Assembly: GCA_002296525.1 (NCBI GenBank)
Contig: DBIA01000021.1
Location: forward strand, 124,001 to 188,000
Direction: 5' to 3'
DNA: 64,000 nucleotides
DNA from: Candidatus Neomicrothrix sp. UBA814
GTDB lineage: Bacteria; Actinomycetota; Acidimicrobiia; Acidimicrobiales; Poriferisodalaceae
Of the stretch, positions 17,515-26,118 are shown piece after piece (positions within the stretch are counted from its first letter, which is position 1; the number at the start of each line of letters is the position of its first letter). Made by a program: the position numbers and the translations under genes. Below the pieces are notes generated by a model. It searched no databases, was not told the DNA's origin, and saw only the letters and a program-made list of their open reading frames with translations.

Positions 17515-18708
17515 CTAGGTGACTGGTGAGGCCGTTGCGACCTCTCTTATTTCTACCCGATTGAGCCACTGTGGAGTGGGAGGTGGGTCTTCATTAATAA
17601 GGACTGCCACAGCCCGGATCCCATTAGGGCTGGACTCAGGCCATTGGGTAAAGCCATCGGTGATGACAATCAGCAAATCTGCAAGTGGATAGCTTCGGGC
17701 AGCAACTTCGATTCCTTGACTGAGATCTGTCCCACCGCCTCCGATGAGCTTCAGGTCAGAAGAGTGACGCACTGTTTGCGGTTTCCCTACGGCCGAATCG
17801 CATGTGAAGACTTTCAAGAAATTGAACCGAATTCCTGCTGCCGACATCAGGCCTTCAATCTCAGCTAGTGCCTGACTCAGCAGTTCTTCGCTCATAGACG
17901 CGCTGGTGTCGAGCACTATTGAGATTTCGGGGAGTCGACTCCTCAAACTTGGGAGGACGACTTTTGAGTTGTTTATACCTCTGCGGCTGGGTCTTTTGTA
18001 GCTGTAGTCAACGGCACCAGCAACCTCAGTGATACCTCTACGAAGAGTGGCTCTTAACTCCCTGCGCCAATCGACATGGGGTTCAAGCACCCGGTTAGCC
18101 CATCGAAGCCAACCGCCGGGAATTAAGCCATAGCTTCTGTAATGAGCAACTGTTTCAGAAGCCACTCTTCTCTTAATCAAGTCCCGTTCTTCTGATCCGA
18201 TACCTCGGTCGTTGTCATCGGCATAAGGTTTGTCCCAGGATCGCGGACTGCCGTGTGCCGAACTGCCACAGTCACGAGAACTAGCAATACGCGGCGTTCC
18301 TTTGTAGAAATACTCCTCTCCGAAGAGCGAGTCAGGCATTCCGAGTTCATCAGGGCTCGCGGCATCGACTGGCAACGGGTGATCCGCATCCAAGTCATCG
18401 TTGATCTCTGCGTCTGAAGCATCGATCCAATGGGTCAGTTCCGCTTGCTGGATTCCGATTTCTCTAGCTCTGCTCGCATGTCCTCGGAGCAAATGGCCAA
18501 CTTGGTGGACTAGTTCCACCCCAAGCGTTTCAACTTCCCAATCGTGCGTCTCTTCGTGGTCCACATAAATTCGGAAATATTCGTCTCCTGCCACCCCACC
18601 AACTGTTTCGTCAGAGATAAATCTCATAGCAAACAAAGCAGATGCCAGGTATGGGTATTTGTAGGCCGCCCACAGGCGAGCTGCCACCATTCGCTCTTCA
18701 GAACTCAT
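17515..18708 (-). CDS. VWA-like/metallopeptidase-like protein (DUF2201 type), partner of MoxR ATPase
   Basis: The 397 residues hold an N-terminal putative metallopeptidase region (LVHQVGHLLRGH and WIDASDAEINDDL) and a C-terminal VWA-like domain with the MIDAS-type ISIVLDTSASMSEEL and the later LIGGGGTDLS. In relatives the first motif reads HExxH; here it is HQVGH, so the catalytic Glu appears to be Gln. The start overlaps the stop of the upstream AAA ATPase gene by 4 bases, so translation is coupled. MoxR/VWA pairs are thought to act as metal-cofactor or complex-maturation chaperones; the client here is unknown. Confidence 0.82.
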   Translation of the reverse strand: MSSEERMVAARLWAAYKYPYLASALFAMRFISDETVGGVAGDEYFRIYVDHEETHDWEVETLGVELVHQVGHLLRGHASRAREIGIQQAELTHWIDASDAEINDDLDADHPLPVDAASPDELGMPDSLFGEEYFYKGTPRIASSRDCGSSAHGSPRSWDKPYADDNDRGIGSEERDLIKRRVASETVAHYRSYGLIPGGWLRWANRVLEPHVDWRRELRATLRRGITEVAGAVDYSYKRPSRRGINNSKVVLPSLRSRLPEISIVLDTSASMSEELLSQALAEIEGLMSAAGIRFNFLKVFTCDSAVGKPQTVRHSSDLKLIGGGGTDLSQGIEVAARSYPLADLLIVITDGFTQWPESSPNGIRAVAVLINEDPPPTPQWLNRVEIREVATASPVT

Positions 18709-19799
18709 TCAACAAGCCCAGCTGCCTTCAAAACTGGCAAGAATGCCGCTGCCTCTGTCGGGGCACTGACCCCTTCCGGACGAATTTGTGCCAACACCCG
18801 CGCGGCCATAGCCCCCACATCGGGAGCTTGTGCAGTGGCCACCGCCAGCACGCGCCAACCAGCTAACCACCTTTCGGGAGTCGGATCTGCAGCTACAGCT
18901 CCAGCTACCGCAGAAAGAGCCGCATACAAACGATCACCTCGTTCGGGATAAACAACACCGTCTGGATCTTGGAGGGCTATTTCAGGGTTAGGCAGATCGA
19001 GGTCTTGGAGCCACTCGAGAAATTCAATTCCGGCGCCTTCACCGACACAACCAAAAACTAAGTTTCTTATGGTTTCCGGTGAGGCATCGATAGTCTGCGC
19101 AGCCGCTAGCAACTTAGATAGCATTTCCCAAGTCCTAGGGCTCGGCCATGCTTTCCCAGCAAGTGCACGTTCGATCGGCGGCTGTACAGCTAACGACGGT
19201 CTGACCGCTAGAAAGCCACCAACAAGAGCAGCGCTGCCAGGAATTTGCTTTTCCCAACTTGCGGGGAGATTTGGAACACGAGGCGGCGGAAAGCCCGCCA
19301 TCAAACCCGTAGCCACACCGACAGGGTCAACTAACCAATCAAGATGACAAAACCTGTTGGCAAGCGGTGATGATAGATCCCAACCATCAGCCGCCTGATC
19401 AGGAGGGTTCGCGGCAGCCACTATCGATAGTTCTTCCGGTAACGACAAATCTCCCACCACCCGTTCCAGCACCACTCTCAAAAGCGCAGCTTGAACCGCG
19501 GGCGGAGCAGTCGAAATTTCATCGAGAAACAGCAACCCACCACCGGCATCTGAAAGACGTTTTGCCCATCGAGGAGGGGCGAACTCAACCTGCTCTTCCT
19601 TGACGACCGGAAGCCCACTGAAATCGCTGGGCTCGCGAATACTGGCTATTACGACTTCATAAGGCACACCTATGGTTTCGCACATTGAAGCAACGGCCGA
19701 GCTCTTGCCGGTTCCAGGAGGACCCCAAAGCAGCACCGGAACACGAACCGAGACGGCTAACGACAAGGCTTCCAGTACCGCATCGTTCGGATTTGCCAT
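18705..19799 (-). CDS. MoxR-type AAA+ ATPase
   Basis: 364 residues with Walker A LLWGPPGTGKSSAVAS, Walker B GLLFLDEISTAPPAVQ, sensor 1 IVAAANPPDQAADGWDLS, and an arginine-finger region LANRFCHLDW. The order and wording fit the MoxR branch that partners VWA/DUF2201 proteins. The ATG at 19799 has GAGGAG 9 bases upstream. The stop overlaps the start of the VWA gene (4 bases), showing an obligate pair. It probably remodels or loads a target together with the VWA protein. It is divergent from a CaiB gene across 83 bases. Confidence 0.88.
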   Translation of the reverse strand: MANPNDAVLEALSLAVSVRVPVLLWGPPGTGKSSAVASMCETIGVPYEVVIASIREPSDFSGLPVVKEEQVEFAPPRWAKRLSDAGGGLLFLDEISTAPPAVQAALLRVVLERVVGDLSLPEELSIVAAANPPDQAADGWDLSSPLANRFCHLDWLVDPVGVATGLMAGFPPPRVPNLPASWEKQIPGSAALVGGFLAVRPSLAVQPPIERALAGKAWPSPRTWEMLSKLLAAAQTIDASPETIRNLVFGCVGEGAGIEFLEWLQDLDLPNPEIALQDPDGVVYPERGDRLYAALSAVAGAVAADPTPERWLAGWRVLAVATAQAPDVGAMAARVLAQIRPEGVSAPTEAAAFLPVLKAAGLVE

Positions 19800-19882
19800 G
19801 GACGTAGTCTCCTCGAATTTTCACTACCTGTCTCCCATCTTGGTAGCACGCGACTGTCATAGCGCGGATAATCTGCGAGCTA

Positions 19883-21118
19883 ATGGAAGAACACCTAACC
19901 GCACACGAAGATGTCACACCGATGGCAAACACTGCCACTGGGCCGTTACAGGGCATTCGCATTCTGGACTGCACGCAAGCTATAGCTGGTCCATGGTCCA
20001 CCATGATGCTCGGCGACCTTGGCGCTGACGTGATTAAGGTCGAAGCGCCTAGGGGTGACCTACAAAGGCCTATGGCGCCATACACACGCGAGGATAAGGA
20101 ACGCTCTTATGGCGGTTCTTTTTCTACGTATAACCGGAATAAGAGGGGAATCGTTCTCGATTTCAACAAAGCCGAAGACAAAGAGCAGTTTCTCGCTCTT
20201 GTCGAGACTGCTGACGCCGTCGTAGAAAACATGCGCGCCGGTGTCATGGATAATCTCGGCTTAGGTTGGGAAACACTTCGAGAACGCAATCCCCGACTGG
20301 TTTATGGAGCAATTAGGGGGTTCGGAGATCCCCGAACTGGAGCGAGTCCTCATGCCGACTGGCCCGCTTATGACGTCATCGCACAGGCGATGGGGGGACT
20401 CGTGTCGCAAAATGGCAACGGGCCCGAGAATCGGATTCAGGTTGGTCCATTTATCGGAGATATATATCCGGGAACCATCGGGGCGATGGGTGTTTTAGCT
20501 GCGCTCTTTCATGCGCAAAGGACCGGTGAGGGTCAGTTTGTCGATGTAGCAATGGTCGATTCGATAATGGCGCTAGCTGAAATGGGAGTGATGCGTTACT
20601 CCTACTTGGGTAGACCGGATACCCCGCCTAGCGGCAATAGGAATGATTTTGCTGTCCCATTTGATGTATTCGAGACTAAAGACGGTTCTATGGCTATCGC
20701 AGCTCCAACGGATCATCATTGGCAGGAGTTGGCGACTGCGATGGGGCACCCTGAATGGGGAGCAGACGAAGACAAAGCCACTATTCGAGCGCGGGTACTG
20801 AATCGCGAGCCTTTGGACAAAGCGTTGACGGAGTGGGCTAAGGACCGAACCAACCAAGAAATCCTGGACTTAATTGGCGGCAAGGTACCTTGTGGGCCTG
20901 TCAACTTACCTGGCGATTTGTTTTCAGATCCACACGTTGAGGCCCGAGAAATGCTCGTAGCCGTCGAGCAGCCGAGTGGGCGACCAATCGTTCAAGTCGC
21001 CTCTCCAATCAAAATGACGAAGACCCCTACCGGAATCCACCGCCGCGCCCCTCGGCTCGGTGAACATACTGATGAGGTTTTAGGGGAGATCGATGTGCTT
21101 CGAGGTCGTTTCGATTAA
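19883..21118 (+). CDS. CaiB/BaiF family (class III) CoA-transferase
   Basis: The 411-residue protein has ILDCTQAIAGPWSTMMLGDLGADVIKVE at its start (shown here only as a landmark of the family), WPAYDVIAQAMGGL, and FIGDIYPGTIGAM, whose Asp corresponds to the CoA-thioester nucleophile of formyl-CoA transferase. The C-terminus ends GEHTDEVLGEI. It should transfer CoA to a carboxylate. Start: ATG at 19883 with a TAATCT 8 bases upstream; an in-frame ATG at 19922 is closer to the family start, and neither has a ribosome site. Confidence 0.85.
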   Translation: MEEHLTAHEDVTPMANTATGPLQGIRILDCTQAIAGPWSTMMLGDLGADVIKVEAPRGDLQRPMAPYTREDKERSYGGSFSTYNRNKRGIVLDFNKAEDKEQFLALVETADAVVENMRAGVMDNLGLGWETLRERNPRLVYGAIRGFGDPRTGASPHADWPAYDVIAQAMGGLVSQNGNGPENRIQVGPFIGDIYPGTIGAMGVLAALFHAQRTGEGQFVDVAMVDSIMALAEMGVMRYSYLGRPDTPPSGNRNDFAVPFDVFETKDGSMAIAAPTDHHWQELATAMGHPEWGADEDKATIRARVLNREPLDKALTEWAKDRTNQEILDLIGGKVPCGPVNLPGDLFSDPHVEAREMLVAVEQPSGRPIVQVASPIKMTKTPTGIHRRAPRLGEHTDEVLGEIDVLRGRFD

Positions 21119-21143
21119 GTCCGCCAAGCTACGAAATCCCTCA

Positions 21144-22316
21144 TTACGTGTGTCGCCGATCCGCGCACTGATAAGCCACATCCACAAGTCCTTCGCCTCT
21201 GGCGTCGAGTAGAACAGACTTACCGAGTTGATTCATGACATAGCCCATGGAAAGGCCCAATTGGGGATCTGCAAAACCAATTGACCCGCCGGCGCCAACA
21301 TGACCGAAAGCTCCCTCACGAATATTGACCGAATCATGGTCGCCATTTCTTGACCGTCGGTTATCCATTCTCAACATGAAACCCTCAGAAAAGCGTGTCG
21401 GTAGCAGGAGCATCGCATCACATTCAGTTGCTACCGAGACGTTGGTCATGCGCTGAACCTGTCTCGCGCTCACAAACTCACCTACGGCACATGGTTTATA
21501 AACCCGGGCCAGACCACGGGCATTAGTTATTCCACCCCCACCTCCTAGCTCAGCAGACCACACTTCCGGAGAATCTCCTTTTGCTCCACCACGGTTACGC
21601 CAAGCTCTGCCCTGTAGCCCGTCAGGGTCAGCAAGAAAAGCCTGCGTAAACGCCGAGAATTTTTCGTCGGCTCCCGGTCGGAACGGCTGTAAGGCTGAAA
21701 CGCGATGGTGTTCTTCTGACGGTAAACCGATCCAAAAGTCAGCACCTACAGGATTGGCGACATCCTCTTTAAAGAAAGTTCCTAGGCTTTTGCCCGACGC
21801 TCGACGCACTAACTCGCCAGCAACCCATCCAAATGACATCAAGTGGTAACCGTTCCGAGTTCCGGGAGGCCACCAGGGTTCTTCTGCCGCTATCCGGTCG
21901 CACATGTAGTCCCAGTCAAAAGCAGCTCCTTGCGGTAAATCTTCCCTGAAGGCGGCAACACCTGTGGTGTGATTCAACATCATGCGAGTAGTAATTGAAG
22001 CTTTTGCTCCGTGAGCAAATTCTGGCCAAACCTCTGAAACCGGCGCGTCGAGGTCAAGTAGTCCCCTATCGGCAAGGAGATGACAAGCGAGCGCTACTGC
22101 CCCCTTCGTGCATGAGTTCACTACAGCGATCGTGTCTTCGGCCCAAGGGTTCCCTAGTGTGTCGCTTTCCCCTGCCCACAGGTCCACGACAGTTTCACCT
22201 TCAAATGTGATGCAAACGGAAGCGCCCAGTTCTCCTAAAGAATCAAAGTTAGATACAAACCTCTCATGAACGGGTTCCCATCCCTCACTTACTGTTCCAT
22301 GAATTTCAACACTCAT
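21144..22316 (-). CDS. Serine hydrolase, class C beta-lactamase/EstB-like
   Basis: The 390-residue protein has the S-x-x-K active site in VNSCTKGAVALACHLL, a Tyr motif in NGYHLMSFGWVAGELV, and a late GHVGAGGSIGFADPQ that replaces the KTG box as in EstB-type esterases. WAEDTIAVVNSCTKG and VDLWAG are usual for these. No signal peptide, so cytoplasmic. It likely hydrolyses esters rather than beta-lactams. The ATG at 22316 begins MSVEIHGTVSEGWEPV, matching family starts; an in-frame ATG at 22358 has a GAGG upstream and cannot be excluded. Confidence 0.82.
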   Translation of the reverse strand: MSVEIHGTVSEGWEPVHERFVSNFDSLGELGASVCITFEGETVVDLWAGESDTLGNPWAEDTIAVVNSCTKGAVALACHLLADRGLLDLDAPVSEVWPEFAHGAKASITTRMMLNHTTGVAAFREDLPQGAAFDWDYMCDRIAAEEPWWPPGTRNGYHLMSFGWVAGELVRRASGKSLGTFFKEDVANPVGADFWIGLPSEEHHRVSALQPFRPGADEKFSAFTQAFLADPDGLQGRAWRNRGGAKGDSPEVWSAELGGGGGITNARGLARVYKPCAVGEFVSARQVQRMTNVSVATECDAMLLLPTRFSEGFMLRMDNRRSRNGDHDSVNIREGAFGHVGAGGSIGFADPQLGLSMGYVMNQLGKSVLLDARGEGLVDVAYQCADRRHT

Positions 22317-22374
22317 AATTGCAAGATTGTCACGCGACAAGCAGTTATGCGTCCTCATTGCTTATGTCCTCAGG

Positions 22375-22380
22375 TAGTTT
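22375..22380 (+). promoter_or_regulatory. Candidate leaderless -10 element (TAGTTT) for map
   Basis: TAGTTT lies 7 bases before the ATG at 22388, which lacks a Shine-Dalgarno; this supports that ATG over upstream in-frame starts that would run into the divergent gene. Confidence 0.55.
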
Positions 22381-22387
22381 CACCGTA

Positions 22388-23371
22388 ATGGCGAAGCGCA
22401 AAAAGAGACGACCAGCTATGCGTCACCCTCATCACAGTTCACAACCTGTACTAGCCGGCGCGGTGTCACCGATTAAATCGGTGCCGTTAGGCATAGCGCG
22501 CCCGGACTACGCCGAAAGCGGTGTTCCACAAATTACGGCGCCCAGCGACCTCCGTAAGGACCCCGCGACTATCGAACGAATGCGTCTCGCCGGGTCAGCG
22601 GCAAGAAGAGTGCTTCGGAGAGTAGCCAGCGAAATAAGCCCAGGAGTAACTACCGATTATCTTGATCAGGTATGCCATCAAGCTTGTATTGAAGAGGGCG
22701 GTTACCCAAGTCCGCTGAATTACAACGGATACCCCAAATCACTTTGTACCTCTGTCAACGAAATTATTTGCCACGGAATTCCAGATGACCGTCCGCTTGG
22801 AGAGGGTGACATTATCAACTGTGACGTCACAATCTTTCTGGACGGAGTTCACGGTGACCACAGCGAAACTTTCGCTGTCGGCAGCATTGATCAACCGTCA
22901 ACTGACCTTATTCGGATAACCCGAGAGTGCCTATATCTAGGGATAGGCGCAGTGCGCGCCGGTGGGGTCGTGAACGAAATCGGCAAAGCTATTCAAACTC
23001 ACGCCGAGGCAGCAGGGCTGGGTGTGGTGAGGGAATTTATCGGTCACGGCGTTGGCGAAGTGTTTCATCACCTACCAAATATCCCGCATTATTACGAGCC
23101 CTCAGCCCGCTTTGAGTTCGCGCCTGGAATGACTTTCACAATTGAACCCATGATCACCATTGGGTCACCGTCGGCCAATCTATGGGAAGACGGTTGGACG
23201 GCAGCCACCAACGATTTAAGTCGCACGGCTCAGTTCGAACATACGATCTTGGTCAGAGACGACGGAGTTGAGATTCTGACGCTGGAAGACGACGAACCTC
23301 AGCCTTTCTTAACCAGTAGGGATGGCGCCACCTGGCCGCAAACGATCCCCACCGGTCCTCAAAATTCGTAG
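22388..23371 (+). CDS. map: Methionine aminopeptidase, type I
   Basis: This 327-residue enzyme removes initiator Met. Metal ligands are visible: Asp in INCDVTIFLDG, Asp in VHGDHSETF, His in IGHGVGEVFHH, Glu in FTIEPMI and Glu in QFEHTILV. The N-terminal extension contains SPIKSVPLGIARPDYAES, matching the SH3-binding-like linker (SPxRxVPxxIxRPxY) of the mycobacterial long MetAP. A basic stretch MAKRKKRRP starts the protein. The start is supported by a leaderless -10 element. The first LysM gene follows after 10 bases, suggesting one transcript. Confidence 0.93.
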   Translation: MAKRKKRRPAMRHPHHSSQPVLAGAVSPIKSVPLGIARPDYAESGVPQITAPSDLRKDPATIERMRLAGSAARRVLRRVASEISPGVTTDYLDQVCHQACIEEGGYPSPLNYNGYPKSLCTSVNEIICHGIPDDRPLGEGDIINCDVTIFLDGVHGDHSETFAVGSIDQPSTDLIRITRECLYLGIGAVRAGGVVNEIGKAIQTHAEAAGLGVVREFIGHGVGEVFHHLPNIPHYYEPSARFEFAPGMTFTIEPMITIGSPSANLWEDGWTAATNDLSRTAQFEHTILVRDDGVEILTLEDDEPQPFLTSRDGATWPQTIPTGPQNS

Positions 23372-23381
23372 GAATAAACGC

Positions 23382-23705
23382 ATGGACGGAAAAAAACTAA
23401 CGATAAGTCTGTGCCTGGTCTTATCGCTACTGATCAGCTGTGAGAGCCAACCCAAGGCTCGTCCAATTCCCTCTACGACGCCCGTTCTGACAACCTTGCG
23501 TCCAGAGCTGACGACAACGACAACTGAAAAAGTGATTCAGCGGATGGCCTATACGGTCCAGCCGGGCGACACGCTCAGCAAAATCGCCAAAGCGTTCAAT
23601 GTATCCGTATCGGATCTGATGCGCGAAAACGGCAAAGAAGACACAATCCTTGGTATCGGCGAGACCTTATTCATCCCTCCCGCGTCAAGCGATATTTCTG
23701 AATGA
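23382..23705 (+). CDS. LysM-domain lipoprotein (first of tandem pair)
   Basis: 107 residues: lipoprotein signal ending LLISC, a Pro/Thr linker (STTPVLTTLRPELTTTTT), and one LysM domain (YTVQPGDTLSKIAKAF, LMRENGKED, IGETLFIPP). LysM binds N-acetylglucosamine-containing glycan, so this probably sits between membrane and peptidoglycan. There is no catalytic domain. The ATG has AGGA 8 bases upstream; the frame is open further upstream inside map but that part is unlikely to be used. Its stop overlaps the next start by 4 bases. Confidence 0.85.
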   Translation: MDGKKLTISLCLVLSLLISCESQPKARPIPSTTPVLTTLRPELTTTTTEKVIQRMAYTVQPGDTLSKIAKAFNVSVSDLMRENGKEDTILGIGETLFIPPASSDISE

Positions 23706-24097
23706 CACTGACGTCCATCGGGTCCCGTATGGGGTGGGTTGCCCTACTGACTGTAGGTACTATCGCGTGCGCAGCACAAAAAAACCCTGCCCTTCCGGTC
23801 GATAGTTCACCCTCATCTATGTTCAAAACCACAACATCAGCTGTAGACGAATTCCGCGAAAAGTACACGGTTCTTAAGGGTGACACACTCATCGCTATCT
23901 CAGACCGATTCGGTATCGACTTGAACGACTTGGTGCGAGAGAACAACATCGCTGATCCGACCCTTATCTATGTTGGACAAGTGCTTCTAATCCCCCCTCC
24001 TCCCGACAAAGGCGACGGACCCCTACTCACCATTCCTCCACCAACCGATCCTCTTTTACCAACGCTTGAACCAACTACGTCAACCTCACCACGGTGA
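23702..24097 (+). CDS. LysM-domain lipoprotein (second of tandem pair)
   Basis: 131 residues: signal peptide with lipobox GTIAC, a linker, one LysM domain (YTVLKGDTLIAISDRFG, LVRENNIADPT, VGQVLLIPP), then a Pro/Thr-rich tail. It is clearly a paralogue of the preceding protein (matching LysM core and shared ENxxD spacing) but with a longer C-terminal tail. Translationally coupled by the ATGA overlap. With no enzyme domain, it may serve as a cell-wall adaptor or sensor. Confidence 0.85.
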   Translation: MTLTSIGSRMGWVALLTVGTIACAAQKNPALPVDSSPSSMFKTTTSAVDEFREKYTVLKGDTLIAISDRFGIDLNDLVRENNIADPTLIYVGQVLLIPPPPDKGDGPLLTIPPPTDPLLPTLEPTTSTSPR

Positions 24098-24171
24098 TGC
24101 GGCACCCTGAGCTGCCTGGATTTGTTCTGCGAAGCGTGTAACTGTGATTACCTGATCCCTGGGAGACGCGA

Positions 24172-24717
24172 GTGACTGAGCAAAGTCAATTCACCTCAAG
24201 AATCGACCAACTTGATAACCAAGTCGACGAATGGTGGGAACGTTGGAGGGGCATACCCATGGTCGACCGGTTATTTTTCGGTGCTTCCAACCTCGGTGAC
24301 TTCAGTCTCATATGGCACATCGTTGGCGGACTTCGGGCTCTGCCCCCCGGGAGAAAGCCAGGATCAGCGATTAGGTTCAGCACCCTTTTGGGAATTGAGT
24401 CATTACTTGTAAACCAAGGGATCAAAAGACTTTTTATTCGTAATCGGCCCGGGTCAGCCGATGAGAACACCACGAAGCATCAGCTTAGAGAACCGGTCAC
24501 ATCCAGTTTTCCGTCCGGTCACGCGTCAGCAGCATTTTGCGCTTCAACCGTTCTGGCTAACCGCTCTAAATTCGGCTCGATGTGGCACCTAGTAGCGGCG
24601 GTCGTTTCGTGCTCCCGTATCCACGTGCGCCTACATCACGCCTCGGATGTGGCAGCTGGTGCCTGCCTAGGATTCTTATTGGGCAAGACGATCGGGAGAA
24701 TTGTGCCCAAGGGTTAA
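24172..24717 (+). CDS. PAP2 family membrane phosphatase
   Basis: The 181-residue protein carries the three PAP2 signature motifs: KRLFIRNRPG (KxxxxxxRP), SFPSGHASAAF (PSGH) and SRIHVRLHHASDV (SRxxxxxHxxxD). Hydrophobic stretches surround them, so it sits in the membrane. It likely dephosphorylates a lipid phosphate or isoprenyl pyrophosphate, for example undecaprenyl or phosphatidate; which one is not shown. The GTG start has GGGAG 6 bases upstream. The preceding genes encode LysM lipoproteins, so an envelope role fits. Confidence 0.87.
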   Translation: MTEQSQFTSRIDQLDNQVDEWWERWRGIPMVDRLFFGASNLGDFSLIWHIVGGLRALPPGRKPGSAIRFSTLLGIESLLVNQGIKRLFIRNRPGSADENTTKHQLREPVTSSFPSGHASAAFCASTVLANRSKFGSMWHLVAAVVSCSRIHVRLHHASDVAAGACLGFLLGKTIGRIVPKG

Positions 24718-24747
24718 GAGCGGCGCGGGCGCCGAATTGCAGTGACG

Positions 24748-24984
24748 CTAAGCCTGCGCAGAAACTTCCATCTCAGATTCAACATCAGGGATATCAAGCG
24801 TTATATCGGCCGATGGCTCCTCGACCCGAATTAACGCTGATCGGATATCAAGCAGCACATCAGTTGCTTCACTTGCCGATATTAACTCTCGCTGCATAAA
24901 GGTCCCGAGAGAATCATCGACTATTGAGAGAGCTTCTTTAACGTTTCCTGGGACAACTATTTGGACGTCCTGAGTTTCGCTCAC
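24748..24984 (-). CDS. Small acidic hypothetical protein
   Basis: 78 residues, GTG start with AGGAG 5 bases upstream, reading MSETQDVQIVVPGNVKEAL and continuing as a helical, acidic protein ending SEMEVSAQA. I recognise no family. It is soluble, has no Cys and no signal. The good ribosome site and open frame facing the PAP2 gene support a real gene. The short helix-rich core (VDDSLGTFMQRELISASEAT) could be a protein-protein interface; function unknown. Confidence 0.55.
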   Translation of the reverse strand: MSETQDVQIVVPGNVKEALSIVDDSLGTFMQRELISASEATDVLLDIRSALIRVEEPSADITLDIPDVESEMEVSAQA

Positions 24985-25109
24985 CAGATGCTCCTATTCG
25001 CTGGAATCAAATTGCCAACTTCTTACCTCACCCTAGCGCTCTCGATTGCCTCATACCGAACATATTTGACACAAGAAACAACTAGCGCTGGAAGAGTAGG
25101 TTGAAGGAG

Positions 25110-26105
25110 ATGAGCAACAAGTCAAATCTTCCTCTTGGCGTCACCTACGGAAGCTTGGGAGTTTTTGGGCCAGGCGCGGTACCGGAAATAGCCCAGACGG
25201 CGGCCTCGCTGGGATATCAATCTTTCTGGACCGTTGAGGCCACAGGCACCGACGCTGTCAGTCTGTTGGGAGCCGTTTCACAAGCGGCTCCAGACCTCGA
25301 TCTGGCCACTGGAATAATGCCGGTCCAGCTTCGCAGCCCGTCGATCTCCGCCATGACAGCGACAACACTTCAAGCACTAAATCCCAATCGGACCATCTGG
25401 GTCGGATTGGGTGTGTCAGCACCCGGGGTATTGAGTCAACATGGAATACCGGCGCCCGACCGACCAATCGCGATGATGCGGGAATACGTTGCTTTGCTGA
25501 GGGAATGCTTGTCGGGTGAGTCCGTAACCTTTCAGGGCGATTTTTGGGAGGTAAAACGCTTTCGCTTAGCGCTTCGAAAACCAGAGAGCACACCAAAAAT
25601 TGTCGTGGCCGCTCTCAACCCACAAATGTTAAAACTCGCAGGGGAAATAGCTGACGCGGTGCTCCTCAATTACATTCCCCCGGCTCACGTTCCTGAAACA
25701 ATTCGTCATGTCCGCGAAGGTGGCGACGCGCTCATCATGAGTAACGTTCATGTTGCCGTAGCCGACTTCGGCGAAGCTCAACGTTCCGCCCGCAAAGACC
25801 TTTTCAACTACGCAATGGCTGACGGTTACGCAAATATGTTCCGCTCAGCGGGATTCGACGCTGAAGTGAATGAACTTCGCTCACATCAGGAGCAACGAGA
25901 TCGAGAGAGCGCTCTCAACGCCATAAGCGAACGTATGATTCAAGCAATTAACTTCATCGGGTCTGAGGACGAAGTAGCTGACTTCGTCCGCGAATATGTG
26001 GATGCTGGCGTGGAATACCCAATCATCATGCCCATGCCATGGGGAGAGGACCGCAAGCTCGTAGCCATGAAAACGCTGGAGGCAGCAGCTGCTTTCCAAT
26101 CGTGA
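25110..26105 (+). CDS. Luciferase-like (LLM) flavin/F420-dependent oxidoreductase
   Basis: 331 residues with the bacterial-luciferase TIM-barrel pattern: LGVTYGSLGVFGPG start, TAASLGYQSFWTVEATGTD, DLATGIMPVQLRSPSISAMTATTL, RTIWVGLGVSAPGV and EYVALLRECLSGESVTFQGDFW. In actinobacteria this type mostly uses F420 rather than FMN. Start ATG at 25110 is preferred to the TTG at 25101. Mug follows 13 bases later on the same strand. Substrate unknown. A LexA-like half site at 25058 was judged insufficient. Confidence 0.82.
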   Translation: MSNKSNLPLGVTYGSLGVFGPGAVPEIAQTAASLGYQSFWTVEATGTDAVSLLGAVSQAAPDLDLATGIMPVQLRSPSISAMTATTLQALNPNRTIWVGLGVSAPGVLSQHGIPAPDRPIAMMREYVALLRECLSGESVTFQGDFWEVKRFRLALRKPESTPKIVVAALNPQMLKLAGEIADAVLLNYIPPAHVPETIRHVREGGDALIMSNVHVAVADFGEAQRSARKDLFNYAMADGYANMFRSAGFDAEVNELRSHQEQRDRESALNAISERMIQAINFIGSEDEVADFVREYVDAGVEYPIIMPMPWGEDRKLVAMKTLEAAAAFQS

Positions 26106-26118
26106 TGCTCAGGTCGAC

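Noticed and set aside
24721..24734. GC-rich 6-bp inverted repeat after the PAP2 gene
   Set aside because: Two-base loop and no T tract, so not a credible terminator.
25058..25068. GAACATATTTG upstream of the oxidoreductase gene, resembling a LexA half site
   Set aside because: Only one half matches GAAC-N4-GTTC; the second half is TTTG, so it is not a proper box.
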